Assembly (NCBI RefSeq): GCF_000337515.1
Contig: NZ_AOIQ01000006.1
Coordinates: forward strand, 440,265-504,264
Source of the DNA: Halovivax asiaticus JCM 14624
GTDB lineage: Archaea > Halobacteriota > Halobacteria > Halobacteriales > Natrialbaceae
Direction: 5' to 3'
DNA: 64,000 nt
Part shown: piece by piece, positions 44,532 through 53,746 of the stretch
Numbering within the stretch: position 1 is the first letter of the stretch
How the letters are laid out: the number at the start of each line of letters is the position of its first letter
The notes under the pieces: model-generated
Told to the model about the DNA's origin: nothing
The model's input: only the letters and a program-made list of their open reading frames with translations
Database searches by the model: none
Position numbers and translations under genes: made by a program

Positions 44532-45752
44532 TTACCGATCGCGCGTCACGGATTCGCCTGGCTTCGTCGTCGCGCCCGTCGAGAGCGTGACGCCCGCGTT
44601 GAGATTGGTGTCGATTCCCGTCTTGGCGTCGTCGCCGAGGACGACGCCGAACTTCCGGCGACCAGTCGAAACTCGCTCGCCCTTGACAGTGAGTTCGACC
44701 GGGTCGTCGTCGTGACGGAGGTTGGCGACGACGGAGCCCGCACCGAAGTTGACGTCGCGGCCGAGGATCGAATCACCGACGTAGGAAAGGTGGTTGACCG
44801 CAGCACCGGCCATCAGGACAGAGTTCTTCACCTCGACGGCGTGGCCGACGCTGGCATCCTGGCCGACCAGTGTCGTTCCCCGAATGTAGGCGTTCGGGCC
44901 GACGGTCGCACCCGACCGGATCAGCGCGGGCCCCTCGATGGCGACGCCCTCGCGGACGGTCGCGCCGGATTCGACGACGACCGGGCCGCGGATCGTCGCG
45001 TCGTCGCTGACCGTCCCGTCGAACGATTCGGCACTCGTGTTGTCGGTACTCGACCCGTTCCGGTCGGCGAGTTCGGCGATCTTCCACTCGTTCGCTTCGA
45101 GGAGTTCCCACGGCCGACCCACGTCGAGCCATCGGGAGAGGGGGACCGGGCGGACGTCCACCCGGTCGATCGTGTGCTCGACGACGTCGGTGAGTTCGTG
45201 TTCGCCCCGCTCGCTCTTCGGAACGTCGAGCCACTCGCGTGCCGCCGCCGGGAAGTGATACGCGCCGGCGTTGATCAGATTCGACGGCGGGTCGGCCGGC
45301 TTTTCGACGATGCCGGTGACGGTATCGTCGTCGACGTCGAGGACGCCGTACTGGGTGGGGTCGTCGACCCGGACACTGGCGATGGCGGGGCCGCCGTCGA
45401 AGAGTTCGTCGAGGCCGTCCTGGTCGAACAGCGCGTCGCCGTTCAGGACGACGAACGGGGCGTCGTCGAGTGACGCGCTGGCGGCCCGAACCGCGTCGGC
45501 CGTCCCGAGTCGTTCCGTCTGTCGAACGTAGGTGATCGGGACGCCAGCGTACGTCTCGCCGAAGTACTCGCGAATCGGCTCGGCCTCGTAGCCCACGACG
45601 AGGAAAATCCAGGAGGCACCCGCCTCGACGGCGGCGTCGACGGTGTGGGCCACGAGCGGTCGGTTCGCGACCGGAACCATCGGTTTCGGGCGGCGATCCG
45701 TGAGGGGACGCATCCGCGTTCCTTTCCCGGCCGCGAGAACGACAGTTTGCAT
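44532..45752 (-). CDS. glmU: GlmU-type sugar-1-phosphate nucleotidyltransferase / acetyltransferase
   Basis: 406 aa. The N-terminal nucleotidyltransferase (1-235) has LAAGKGTRMRPLTDRRPKPMVPV, FVVLNGDALF and EKPADPPSNLINAG. The C-terminal left-handed beta-helix hexapeptide repeats (about 250-390) contain VEVKNSVLMAGAAVNHLSYVGDSILG and the NFGAGSV block typical of GlmU acetyltransferases. It would make UDP-GlcNAc from GlcN-1-P. The acetyltransferase part looks complete. Confidence 0.92.
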   Translation of the reverse strand: MQTVVLAAGKGTRMRPLTDRRPKPMVPVANRPLVAHTVDAAVEAGASWIFLVVGYEAEPIREYFGETYAGVPITYVRQTERLGTADAVRAASASLDDAPFVVLNGDALFDQDGLDELFDGGPAIASVRVDDPTQYGVLDVDDDTVTGIVEKPADPPSNLINAGAYHFPAAAREWLDVPKSERGEHELTDVVEHTIDRVDVRPVPLSRWLDVGRPWELLEANEWKIAELADRNGSSTDNTSAESFDGTVSDDATIRGPVVVESGATVREGVAIEGPALIRSGATVGPNAYIRGTTLVGQDASVGHAVEVKNSVLMAGAAVNHLSYVGDSILGRDVNFGAGSVVANLRHDDDPVELTVKGERVSTGRRKFGVVLGDDAKTGIDTNLNAGVTLSTGATTKPGESVTRDR

Positions 45753-46168
45753 ATTCCACCCTGGATCCGGGACGTAAATAGTCGTTGCGCCCTCACTCGG
45801 GAAACGAAATCTCCGGAAGTGACGTAAGCACTGGATACACGCATCGATCAGATGGTGATTGGTGTGGAGGATTTCGCGAGCTTGAACGAGCCGATCGTTC
45901 GGCCCGCCTCTCGTCGATGAACCGGCATCGTAACTACCGAGTATGAGGTAACTTGGTCCAATCGGATTCTGTGCGAGACCGCTGTTTCTCAGTAACTCGT
46001 TGGCCAGTTGTGTGAACTCGGCTCCGTTGAAACCCCATTAGTTCGACACCATCTACTGTGAAATGTCCGGTAGGAAGGGATGCGTACTATTCGATGTTCT
46101 CCAGTACGGGTCACGCAGAGTACTCCGTCACCTTACTTGCTTATGGAGCGAGGAGATGTCTTTCCTCT
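45753..46168. other. Gene-free spacer at the left edge of the lower-GC block
   Basis: These 416 bases hold no credible ORF. The base composition drops visibly from about 45830 onwards. I see nothing recognisable except a plausible ggagatg-type sequence before the ATG at 46169. This spacer is where the glm cluster is interrupted. Confidence 0.5.
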
Positions 46169-46888
46169 ATGACCGATTCAGGTAGCGACGAATTCGACCC
46201 AACTGCACCGGATCAACGGGAGATTGGCCGCGAAATGGTTGACGATAGTACGGGACTCGGTTCGTTGATGGCCCACGTCTATCGCGGAGAGGTAGACCGA
46301 GTGGGGACGTGGCGCCAGCGCCTCGACGAGACAACGACGTGGGCGGTGACGCTGATGGCAGCAATCTTGACGTGGGCGTTTTCGAGTGCCGATAACCCAC
46401 ACTATATCTTGCTGATCGGGATCGTCGTCGTCACCATCTTTGTGGGTATCGAAGCGCGGCGGTACCGGGACTACGATGTCTTTCGTTCTCGTGCGCGAGT
46501 CATCCAGGAGAACCTGTTCGCAAACGCCCTCGATCCGTCCCAGGGCACTGAAAGCCACGGCTGGCGAGCGGAACTGAGCAGGGATTATCGCAAGCCAACG
46601 CTGAAAGTCTCGGTATACGAAGCCCTCGCCAATCGGCTCCGGCGTGTGTACCTTGCGCTGCTCAGTGTCCTCTTGGCCGCATGGGTCTTCAGGATTACAG
46701 CGTTCGCGCCGCGCCAGGACTGGCTGACAGCCGCCGAAATCGCCCGTCTCCCCGGGGTTGCTGTGGTTGCTGTTGTGGGTGTGTTCTACGTCGTACTGCT
46801 GGTCGTCACCTTCTGGCCCCACGAGCGCCATGCCAAGGGCGAATTCCGTGAAGGAGACCCGGACGACTGGAAAGAGACGGACCAATAA
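46169..46888 (+). CDS. DUF2270 membrane protein
   Basis: 239 aa from the ATG at 46169 (MTDSGSDEFDPTAPDQRE). DUF2270 landmarks: MAHVYRGEVDRVGTWRQRLD, two TM segments close together (WAVTLMAAILTWAFS, ILLIGIVVVTIFVGIEARRYR), the motif YDVFRSRARVIQENLF, and two more TM segments near the C-terminus. Conserved in haloarchaea and some bacteria; function unknown. Leads a three-gene group with the next two genes. Confidence 0.88.
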   Translation: MTDSGSDEFDPTAPDQREIGREMVDDSTGLGSLMAHVYRGEVDRVGTWRQRLDETTTWAVTLMAAILTWAFSSADNPHYILLIGIVVVTIFVGIEARRYRDYDVFRSRARVIQENLFANALDPSQGTESHGWRAELSRDYRKPTLKVSVYEALANRLRRVYLALLSVLLAAWVFRITAFAPRQDWLTAAEIARLPGVAVVAVVGVFYVVLLVVTFWPHERHAKGEFREGDPDDWKETDQ

Positions 46889-47010
46889 ATCCGTTCTCTG
46901 TTCTGAGTGCATTGCTGGGCGTCCAAGCAGGCCGTCTTCCGTATCAGGAATGTTCCCACTATCGAGGTAGTGGAGCGGGGTATAGAGGGCTGCAGCACCT
47001 ACTAGTAGTG

Positions 47011-47217
47011 ATGGCCGAATCAGAAGTGACCAACTGGGAATACGAGACGCTTCGCCCACCGCGCGATGAGAGCCAAAAAGAAGCAGACGATCCGAAAGCA
47101 GAGTTGAATCAACTCGGTGCAGAGGGCTGGGAGTTCGTGGGGACGATCGACTACGAGGGAGGCGGCTCCAAGTACCTCGTTTTCAAGCGACCTGCCCGAT
47201 CGGGTGAGCCAGTATGA
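47011..47217 (+). CDS. DUF4177 small protein
   Basis: 68 aa from the ATG at 47011 (MAESEVTNWEYETLRPP). The DUF4177 core is WEYETLRPPRD, then LNQLGAEGWEFVGTIDYEGG and YLVFKRP. A soluble single alpha-beta domain of unknown function. The stop overlaps the next start by 4 bases (ATGA). Confidence 0.85.
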   Translation: MAESEVTNWEYETLRPPRDESQKEADDPKAELNQLGAEGWEFVGTIDYEGGGSKYLVFKRPARSGEPV

Positions 47218-48230
47218 CTGACGAGACCGACATCAGTACGGCCAACACGATGCGCGAGCGCTCAGGCGAGAGTCGGATTAAAATCTGGTTGCTGCTGGGC
47301 GCGAACCGCCTTCTCGTCTCCACCATCCTGACCAGTGCCGTGTTCGTCGCATTCGTCATCGCCGTCGCCGTCCTCGACCCACCGTTTTCACGGCAAATCG
47401 CGTCCGAGGACACGATCGAAACGATGTTCTCGACGATGATCACGGTCATCGTAACCGGGACGACACTCGTCGTCACGATCGGTCAGCTCGTCCTCTCCCA
47501 AGAGAACGGCCCGCTCGGCGATCAACGCGAGCGTATGTCCAGCTCGATGGATGTCCGGGACTTTACCGAAGAATTAATCGGGTCTCCGAGTCCTACCGAT
47601 CCATCCGAATTCCTTCGGCAGCTCATCGGAATCACGGCACAACGGACGACGGCCCTTCGAGAGGCTATTGACAAGAATGATAACGAGGACCTCCGAGAAG
47701 AGGTCGACGAATTCGCTGAAAGTGTCACTGGAAACGCTGACACAGTTCGTGACCAACTTGAGGATGCACAGTTCGGCTCGTTCGATGTGGTATATGCTGC
47801 ACTAAACTTCAACTATAGCTGGAAAATATTCCAAGTAGAACGGTTTGAGGACGAATACGAGGAGAGCCTCAATGAGGAAATACGCGGCCTGCTTGACGAC
47901 CTCAAAACAGCGCTGTCTCTATTTGGGCCGGCACGCGAGCACATCAAGACGCTGTACTTCCAGTGGGCACTCATCGACTTGTCGCAGATGATTCTCTATG
48001 CTGCAGTCCCGGCATTGGCCGTTGCGGGTATCATGGTCGGAATCGTCGATGCGGGGACGTTCCCAGGAAGCACACTCGGCCTCGATCACATCATCCTCGT
48101 CGTGGGCGGTGCGTTTGCGGTGACGCTCGTTCCATTCATGCTGTTCGTCTCATACGTCCTTCGCATCGTCACCATAGCGAAACGGACACTTGCCATCGAG
48201 CCGCTGATCCTCCGCGAATCACAACGCTGA
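47214..48230 (+). CDS. Four-TM membrane protein with a large cytoplasmic helical region
   Basis: 338 aa. TM pairs at about 36-56/78-98 and 258-280/290-318 bracket a long acidic, helical, probably coiled-coil stretch (about 100-255; ALREAIDKNDNEDLREEVDEF, DEYEESLNEEIRGLLDDLK). It resembles haloarchaeal hypothetical membrane proteins related in layout to bestrophin or UPF0187-like channels, but I see no diagnostic motif. Codon use is more AT-rich than its neighbours in the middle region (47600-47950). Translationally coupled to the DUF4177 gene. Confidence 0.75.
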   Translation: MTDETDISTANTMRERSGESRIKIWLLLGANRLLVSTILTSAVFVAFVIAVAVLDPPFSRQIASEDTIETMFSTMITVIVTGTTLVVTIGQLVLSQENGPLGDQRERMSSSMDVRDFTEELIGSPSPTDPSEFLRQLIGITAQRTTALREAIDKNDNEDLREEVDEFAESVTGNADTVRDQLEDAQFGSFDVVYAALNFNYSWKIFQVERFEDEYEESLNEEIRGLLDDLKTALSLFGPAREHIKTLYFQWALIDLSQMILYAAVPALAVAGIMVGIVDAGTFPGSTLGLDHIILVVGGAFAVTLVPFMLFVSYVLRIVTIAKRTLAIEPLILRESQR

Positions 48231-48327
48231 GATCCGATGCAGAACTCAATCCTTAGACACGGTTGGATGTGGACGCTTCGTGAGGTGGTAAGAGTAGTCG
48301 CTCGCAGAATGGACGTCGATTCCTCGC

Positions 48328-48567
48328 CTTCGGGACCTAACTGAGAAGGGGTTTGTCGAGAAGTTGGAACTAGATGTCGAGACGATCCCAAATACGATGC
48401 CCCAGACTTTCTATGCGGCAACACCATTTGCGATCGAACAACTCCAAGAGATGGGTCTGTGGGAGAATCTAGGGATGGTGTATCAACTCTACGATTCCCT
48501 TGAACGCCCTGACATCATCCGGGCAATCGAAGACTGGGAAGAGAGACCGATTCCTGGCTGGATTTGA
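48328..48567 (+). pseudogene. Truncated winged-HTH regulator remnant
   Basis: In frame with the stop at 48567 the sequence reads RLRDLTEKGFVEKLELD, then TIPNTMPQTFYAATPFAIEQ and LERPDIIRAIEDWEERPIP. This is the C-terminal half of a haloarchaeal wHTH regulator. The N-terminal half is missing or scrambled: a helix-like piece WTLREVV lies upstream at about 48270 in another frame. No proper start codon precedes it. I call it a decayed gene rather than a small functional one. Confidence 0.6.
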
Positions 48568-48800
48568 GGCAATACCATCCACTGAACTGAATTCGACGTG
48601 TGCAACTATCTCGGGGATGTCGCCATCCGGAACCGACCGCAGACGTGGGGTTCGAGTTGCCTCTCCGCTGAATCTGGCCATGGGGACGTGGCAGATTCAA
48701 GACCGCTCCCTCGGAGGTGGCGAGTTCTGAAACCCACCACCTCAACGTCCCCGACGACCGTGCCCGATGTATTCAAGTGTCTCACGGGTAAATCAGCTAT

Positions 48801-49973
48801 ATGCGCGATTCTTCGGTCCCTGCGATCGTTCTCGCTGCCGGCGAAGGGCGGCGGCTGGCGCCGCTGACCCACCGGCGCCCGAAACCGATGGTCCCCGTGG
48901 CGAATCGGCCCCTCCTCGAACACGTCGTTTCGGCCATCGCCGAAGCGGGCGTCGATCGGATCGTCCTCGTCGTCGGCCACCGACAGGAACGCATCCGGAC
49001 GCACTTCGGTGACGGCGACGCCTGGAACGTCGCGATCGAGTACGTCGAACAGCCGACGCGACTCGGCACTGCCCACGCCGTCGCACAGGCCGAAGGGGCC
49101 GTCGACGGTCCCTTCCTGGTTCTCAACGGCGATCGCATCGTCGACGCGGACCTGATTCGACAGGTTCGAGAGCGGCTCCTGGCCGAGGGCGGCCCGGTCG
49201 TGAGCGTCACCCCCTCCGATCGCCCGAGCGATTACGGCGTCGTGACACTGGATGGCGACCGCGTCGCCTCCATCGAGGAGAAGCCCCACGCCGCCGCGTC
49301 CTCGTCGCTCATCAACGCCGGCGTCTACGGCTTCGCGCCCGCGATTTTCGACGCCATTCGCGAGACACCACAAGAGGCCGGAGAACTCGGCATCCCGACG
49401 ACGCTCGCGAGGGCCGTCGAGACGGGATCGATCTCGGCCGTGCGCTACCGCGGGACCTGGCTCGATGTCTCCCACCTCTGGGACCTGCTGTACGTGACCG
49501 CGGCCACGATCGAGGGGGGAGACGGAGTCGACAGAACCGGCGTCCACGAGAGTGCCGTACTCGCCGCCGACATCGTCCTCGGTGACAACGCGCGCGTCGG
49601 GCCCAACGCAACGATCGGCGGCGCGACAGCGCTGGGCGACAACGTGACGGTCGAGTCGAACGCCGTCGTCGCCAACGCCGTCGTCCTGCCCGACGCGGTG
49701 ATCGAGTCGGGCGCAGTCGTCCGTGACGCGGTCGTCGGTGAAAACGCCCACGTGGGGGCCAACGCGACGATCGCCGGCGGTCCGGCCTCGGTCGTCGTCG
49801 AGAACGAAGTCCACGACGACGTCGAATTCGGCGGCGTGATCGGCGACACCGCCCACGTCGGCGGTGGCGCGACCGTCGAGCCCGGAACGATCGTCGGTGA
49901 CGGCGTCGACATCGCCGGCGGGGCGAGCGTCCGCGGTCGCTTCGAGACCGATGCAGTCGTCAGGAGGGGCTAA
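48801..49973 (+). CDS. Sugar-1-phosphate nucleotidyltransferase with left-handed beta-helix domain
   Basis: 390 aa paralogue of the GlmU-type gene at 44532. The N-terminal NTP-transferase has LAAGEGRRLAPLTHRRPKPMVPV, LVLNGDRIVDADL and EEKPHAAASSSLINAGVYGF. The C-terminal hexapeptide repeats (about 245-385) are simpler: rows of VLGDNARVGPNATIGG type, without the clear GlmU acetyltransferase block. The substrate may be glucose- or N-acetylglucosamine-1-phosphate. It ends 2 bases before glmS, so the two are an operon. Confidence 0.88.
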   Translation: MRDSSVPAIVLAAGEGRRLAPLTHRRPKPMVPVANRPLLEHVVSAIAEAGVDRIVLVVGHRQERIRTHFGDGDAWNVAIEYVEQPTRLGTAHAVAQAEGAVDGPFLVLNGDRIVDADLIRQVRERLLAEGGPVVSVTPSDRPSDYGVVTLDGDRVASIEEKPHAAASSSLINAGVYGFAPAIFDAIRETPQEAGELGIPTTLARAVETGSISAVRYRGTWLDVSHLWDLLYVTAATIEGGDGVDRTGVHESAVLAADIVLGDNARVGPNATIGGATALGDNVTVESNAVVANAVVLPDAVIESGAVVRDAVVGENAHVGANATIAGGPASVVVENEVHDDVEFGGVIGDTAHVGGGATVEPGTIVGDGVDIAGGASVRGRFETDAVVRRG

Positions 49974-49975
49974 TC

Positions 49976-51865
49976 ATGTGTGGAATCTTCGGGTACGTCG
50001 GCATGGAATCGGCCGGTCCGATCGTCTATCGTGGCCTCGAAACGCTCGAGTACCGGGGCTACGACTCCGCCGGGATCGCTCTTCGCGAGGACGGGTCTGA
50101 CACGCTGTCCGTCGCGAAGCGCGCGGGCGAGGTGTCGGCGCTGTCGGTCCCGGACGAGTCGGCATCGACCTGCGCCATCGGCCACACGCGCTGGTCGACC
50201 CACGGCCCGCCGACGGACGCGAACGCACACCCACACACCGATTGTGCTGACTCCGTCGCGGTCGTTCACAACGGCATCGTCGAGAACCACGAGGAACTCG
50301 CCGAAGAACTCGCCGATCACACGTTCACGAGCGAGACCGATACCGAAGTGATCCCGCACCTGCTCGAAGCGGCGTTCGACGAGAACGCAAGCGAGGAGCC
50401 CCTCGACGGGAGCACGTCGCGTACCGACGGCGGGAGCGCGACCGACGGCGTATCAAGTCGCGTCGCGACGGAGTTGCGTCGTGGCGTCGAATCGGTGACG
50501 GACCGGCTGGAAGGAAGTTACGCCGTCGCGGCGGTTCATACCGGGGCCGATTGCATCGTCGCGACGCGCCAAGAGAGCCCACTCGTCGTCGGTCACGGCG
50601 AGGATGCGTCGTACCTGGCGAGTGACGTGCCAGCGCTGGTCGAGCACACGCGCGAGGTGACGTATCTAGAGGACGGCGACATTGCGGTCCTCCAGGCGGG
50701 GGAGGTCTCGATCTATCGAGACGGCGAACGGGTCGAACCGACGCGTTCGACGATCGACTGGGACGCCGACGCGGCCCAGAAGGGCGGCTACGAACACTAT
50801 ATGCGAAAGGAGATCCACGAGCAACCGACGGCGCTGCGCCAGACGCTCGGGAGCCGCGTCGACGTGAACGCGGGGACGGCTTCGCTGGACGTGGACTTTC
50901 CGAAAGGGTACCTGGAGTCGCTTGAGGAGATCCAGTTACTCGCGATGGGGACGTCCTACTACGCCGGTCAGTACGCCGCGACGCTGTTCGAATCGCTGGC
51001 GGGTGTCCGGGCGACGCCGGTGATGGCCAGCGAGTACACCTACACGGGCGGGCGCGATCCGTGGCGAACCCTCTCGGTCGCGGTGACCCAGAGCGGTGAG
51101 ACGGCCGACACGTTAGGGGCGCTTCGAGAGGCCGGGGCGGCCGGCGCGCGAACACTCGGGGTGACGAACACGCTCGGAAGTTCCGTCACTCGCGAGGCCG
51201 ACGACGCGCTGTTCATCCGGGCCGGGCCCGAGATCGGCGTCGCCGCGACGAAGACCTTCGCCTCCCAGGTGAGTACGCTCGCGCTTCTGGCCATCGCCAT
51301 CGGCCGGGAGCGCGGCGAGCTGTCCGCTGCCGAGGCGCGATCGCATCTGGAGGACCTGACCGGCTTGCCCGGCGCGATTCAGCAGGTCCTGGACGAGGAA
51401 GCACGGATTCGCGAGACGGCTCACGAGTACGCCGACTCGGACGCGTTCTTCTTCGTCGGCCGGGAGTACGGTCACCCGGTCGCGCTGGAAGGCGCGTTGA
51501 AACTGAAGGAGATCTCCTACGACCACGCAGAGGGGTTCGCCGCGGGCGAGCTGAAACACGGTCCGCTGGCACTAGTCACCGATCAGACGCCCGTCCTCGC
51601 CGTGCTGACCGAGGGATCACGCCCGCAGGAGACGCTGAACAACGTCGCCGAAGTCCAGGCCCGCGGCGCGCCTACTATCGGCGTGACGAGCGACGACGTC
51701 GCGGCCAGCTCGCTCACCGAGACGTTCGACGTCCCCGATGCCGGCATCTTCGAACCGCTCGTGGCCAACGTCTACTTCCAACTGTTCGCCTACCACGTCG
51801 CGAACGCGAAGGGCCGGTCGATCGACAAGCCACGGAACCTGGCCAAGAGCGTCACGGTGGAGTGA
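49976..51865 (+). CDS. glmS: Glutamine--fructose-6-phosphate aminotransferase (isomerizing)
   Basis: 629 aa. The N-terminal nucleophile glutaminase has catalytic Cys2 (MCGIFGYVG), HTRWSTHGPPTDANAHPHTD and HNGIVENHEEL. Two SIS domains follow: one from about 305 with AMGTSYYAGQYAA and TQSGETADT, the other near 470 with FVGREYGHPVALEGALKLKE. The C-terminus ends DKPRNLAKSVTVE. It makes glucosamine-6-P, the first step to UDP-GlcNAc. An acidic, low-complexity insertion near residues 130-160 (EEPLDGSTSRTDGGSATDG) lies inside the glutaminase domain. Confidence 0.96.
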   Translation: MCGIFGYVGMESAGPIVYRGLETLEYRGYDSAGIALREDGSDTLSVAKRAGEVSALSVPDESASTCAIGHTRWSTHGPPTDANAHPHTDCADSVAVVHNGIVENHEELAEELADHTFTSETDTEVIPHLLEAAFDENASEEPLDGSTSRTDGGSATDGVSSRVATELRRGVESVTDRLEGSYAVAAVHTGADCIVATRQESPLVVGHGEDASYLASDVPALVEHTREVTYLEDGDIAVLQAGEVSIYRDGERVEPTRSTIDWDADAAQKGGYEHYMRKEIHEQPTALRQTLGSRVDVNAGTASLDVDFPKGYLESLEEIQLLAMGTSYYAGQYAATLFESLAGVRATPVMASEYTYTGGRDPWRTLSVAVTQSGETADTLGALREAGAAGARTLGVTNTLGSSVTREADDALFIRAGPEIGVAATKTFASQVSTLALLAIAIGRERGELSAAEARSHLEDLTGLPGAIQQVLDEEARIRETAHEYADSDAFFFVGREYGHPVALEGALKLKEISYDHAEGFAAGELKHGPLALVTDQTPVLAVLTEGSRPQETLNNVAEVQARGAPTIGVTSDDVAASSLTETFDVPDAGIFEPLVANVYFQLFAYHVANAKGRSIDKPRNLAKSVTVE

Positions 51866-52450
51866 CCACGTCCTGGAGAGGGGCGTCCGGGAAAGGGATA
51901 CGGCCCGGCCGACTATTGTATCGACTCACCGCGAGACAGAGGGCCGCAGAAAACCACTCGCGGCGGAACTTAATACTGAGAACTGATCGCGTCGCGTACG
52001 GGCGTGTCTCAGCGGGAGAACGGAAGCGACTACCACAGAATCCGGTCGCCATCGCCGGACGAGAAAGAAGGCACGACTCTCAGCGGACCGATACGGACGT
52101 CTCCCCACTCGTCCGCCCGGGTCGGTTGCCAGGAGTACCGTTCGCAACGACGGATGTCAGAGGCGGTTGATCGAACGGCGCCTTTCGAGCGCGTCATCGA
52201 CGGATTGTCCCTGTGACGAGACGCAGACCACCGGGTTGGTCACCTCCGTGTCCGGGTGGGTAGTTGGGACGAAAAATAGGTTCTCACGCCGCGTTTCAGA
52301 CTCAGAAACCCCGTCCGGGAAACTCGAACGGACGACGACCGGCGGTGACCCGACGATCCGGAGGTGAGTCGAACGAGGCCCCACAGCCGGTGTTTCACGG
52401 CGAGAGAGGCGGCATGCAGTTACTTTCCGACGGTGTCTGACCGTCCACGC
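51866..52450. other. Gene-free spacer between glmS and the LURP-one-like gene
   Basis: 585 bases without a gene I can support. Short frames here are Arg/Ser/Pro-rich and lack an acidic bias. One tiny frame, 52154-52216 (MSEAVDRTAPFERVIDGLSL), has reasonable composition but is only 20 aa, so I do not call it. No tRNA, no convincing hairpin cluster. A TATA-like aacttaata sits at about 51968. Confidence 0.45.
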
Positions 52451-53035
52451 ATGAGCACAGGTCGATACGGCATCGATGGCCTTGATCTCTCGGACGACAC
52501 GTACACCGTCGAACAGAATCTCGTTCGGAACAAGTACGAAGCGTTGGACGCCAGCGGAGAGACGGTTCTCGAAGGCGAACAAGAGACGTTCAAACTAACG
52601 GAGGAATTTCCGTTCGTCGACGAGAACGGCGACGCAGTGTGTACCGTAAACGCCCAACAGATTCGAGACTACAAAGGCGAGTACGTGCTCACGGACGCCC
52701 GTAGCGGCGACGATATCGTCGTTTTCGAGCACGAATACTCGGTACTCGAGCAGATTACCGGAGTCACCTGGAACATTTGTGACGCCGAGTCAGGGAGCAA
52801 ACTGGCCGAGATCACGTCCCGGAAGTTCGTCGGGCTCGTTCGACACGGGCTCCTTGGGAATCTGATCCCCCATCACTACGAGATCACGGACGTCGACGGC
52901 ACGCAGGTGGGGACGATCTCCGGTCGACTCTCGATGAAAGATCGGTACGACATCCAGATCGCCGACGCGAGCACGGTCTCGCGAGAGCTGGTCGTAGCCG
53001 CCGCGATACTTATCGACGCCATCGAAGGAAATTGA
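52451..53035 (+). CDS. LURP-one-related / scramblase-like protein
   Basis: 194 aa from the ATG at 52451 (MSTGRYGIDGLDLSDDTYT). Tubby-like beta-barrel pattern: VEQNLVRNKYEALDASGETV, LTEEFPFVDENGDAVCTVNAQ, then KFVGLVRHGLLGN and YEITDVDGTQVGTISGRLS, and a final hydrophobic helix (LVVAAAILIDAIEG). The LOR/scramblase family binds phospholipids or membranes; function in archaea is unknown. Confidence 0.85.
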   Translation: MSTGRYGIDGLDLSDDTYTVEQNLVRNKYEALDASGETVLEGEQETFKLTEEFPFVDENGDAVCTVNAQQIRDYKGEYVLTDARSGDDIVVFEHEYSVLEQITGVTWNICDAESGSKLAEITSRKFVGLVRHGLLGNLIPHHYEITDVDGTQVGTISGRLSMKDRYDIQIADASTVSRELVVAAAILIDAIEGN

Positions 53036-53178
53036 GTCTCCCGACCGAGACGGAGACTGGCGCAGTTCGACGGGCGAAGAGACCACCGGGCCGTCCGGAT
53101 CCGATCGATTGTTTCTCGGCCGGAGATCGGTCGGGCCACTTTACGGGTATACCGGCCGACCGTGCGAACGATCCGATC

Positions 53179-53667
53179 ATGACCAGTAAGAACGGTTCCG
53201 ACAGCAGTTCGCTCTCCAGACGAACGTTTCTCGCGGCCAGTGGAACGACGGTAGTGGCGACGACGGCCGGCTGTACGGAGCTGCTGAATTTCATCGGTGA
53301 CAAGTTGCTGGAAGAGGTAAACGTCTTCAACGAAACCGACATGCGCGTCGCCGGGTCGATCTCCGTCAGTGGTCCCGCTGGTGATACTGCACTCGACGAG
53401 TCGTTCGACATCGCCTCGTCGGAAAGCGAAGCTAGCGACGACGACCAGTCCGTGGCAGTATACGACGACGTCTGGGACGGGTCGGGATCGTACGAAGTTG
53501 CCGTCGAACTGACCGACGTCGAAATCGATGGGGAATCACAGGCGAGCGCAACGGTAGCGATCGACAACCCCGACGAGCAGATGCTCGCCGTCGGACTGGG
53601 TACCGGAGAGACCGACGCCCCGATCGACTTCAGTGTCGGAGAGAGCCTCTCGGATTTCGGCCGCTAG
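53179..53667 (+). CDS. Tat lipoprotein, function unknown
   Basis: 162 aa from the ATG at 53179 (MTSKNGSDSSSLSRRTFLA). Tat signal with lipobox TTAGC. The mature part is a predicted beta sandwich, starting LLEEVNVFNETDMRVAGSIS and continuing EVAVELTDVEIDGESQASATVAID. It looks like a haloarchaeal surface protein of the kind that follows small extracytoplasmic beta folds. Start chosen so that the twin-Arg sits at residues 14-15. Confidence 0.78.
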   Translation: MTSKNGSDSSSLSRRTFLAASGTTVVATTAGCTELLNFIGDKLLEEVNVFNETDMRVAGSISVSGPAGDTALDESFDIASSESEASDDDQSVAVYDDVWDGSGSYEVAVELTDVEIDGESQASATVAIDNPDEQMLAVGLGTGETDAPIDFSVGESLSDFGR

Positions 53668-53746
53668 AATCGTCGCCGGCTGCTGCCGGCGGCCGAACTA
53701 AATCGGGCCGGGCCACGTTCGGGGCAACGACGTGCGGATGAGCTTT

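Noticed and set aside
44454-45473. 339-codon plus-strand frame opposite the GlmU-type gene
   Set aside because: Antisense shadow; no motif and improbable composition.
48606-49856. 416-codon minus-strand frame opposite the second nucleotidyltransferase
   Set aside because: Antisense shadow.
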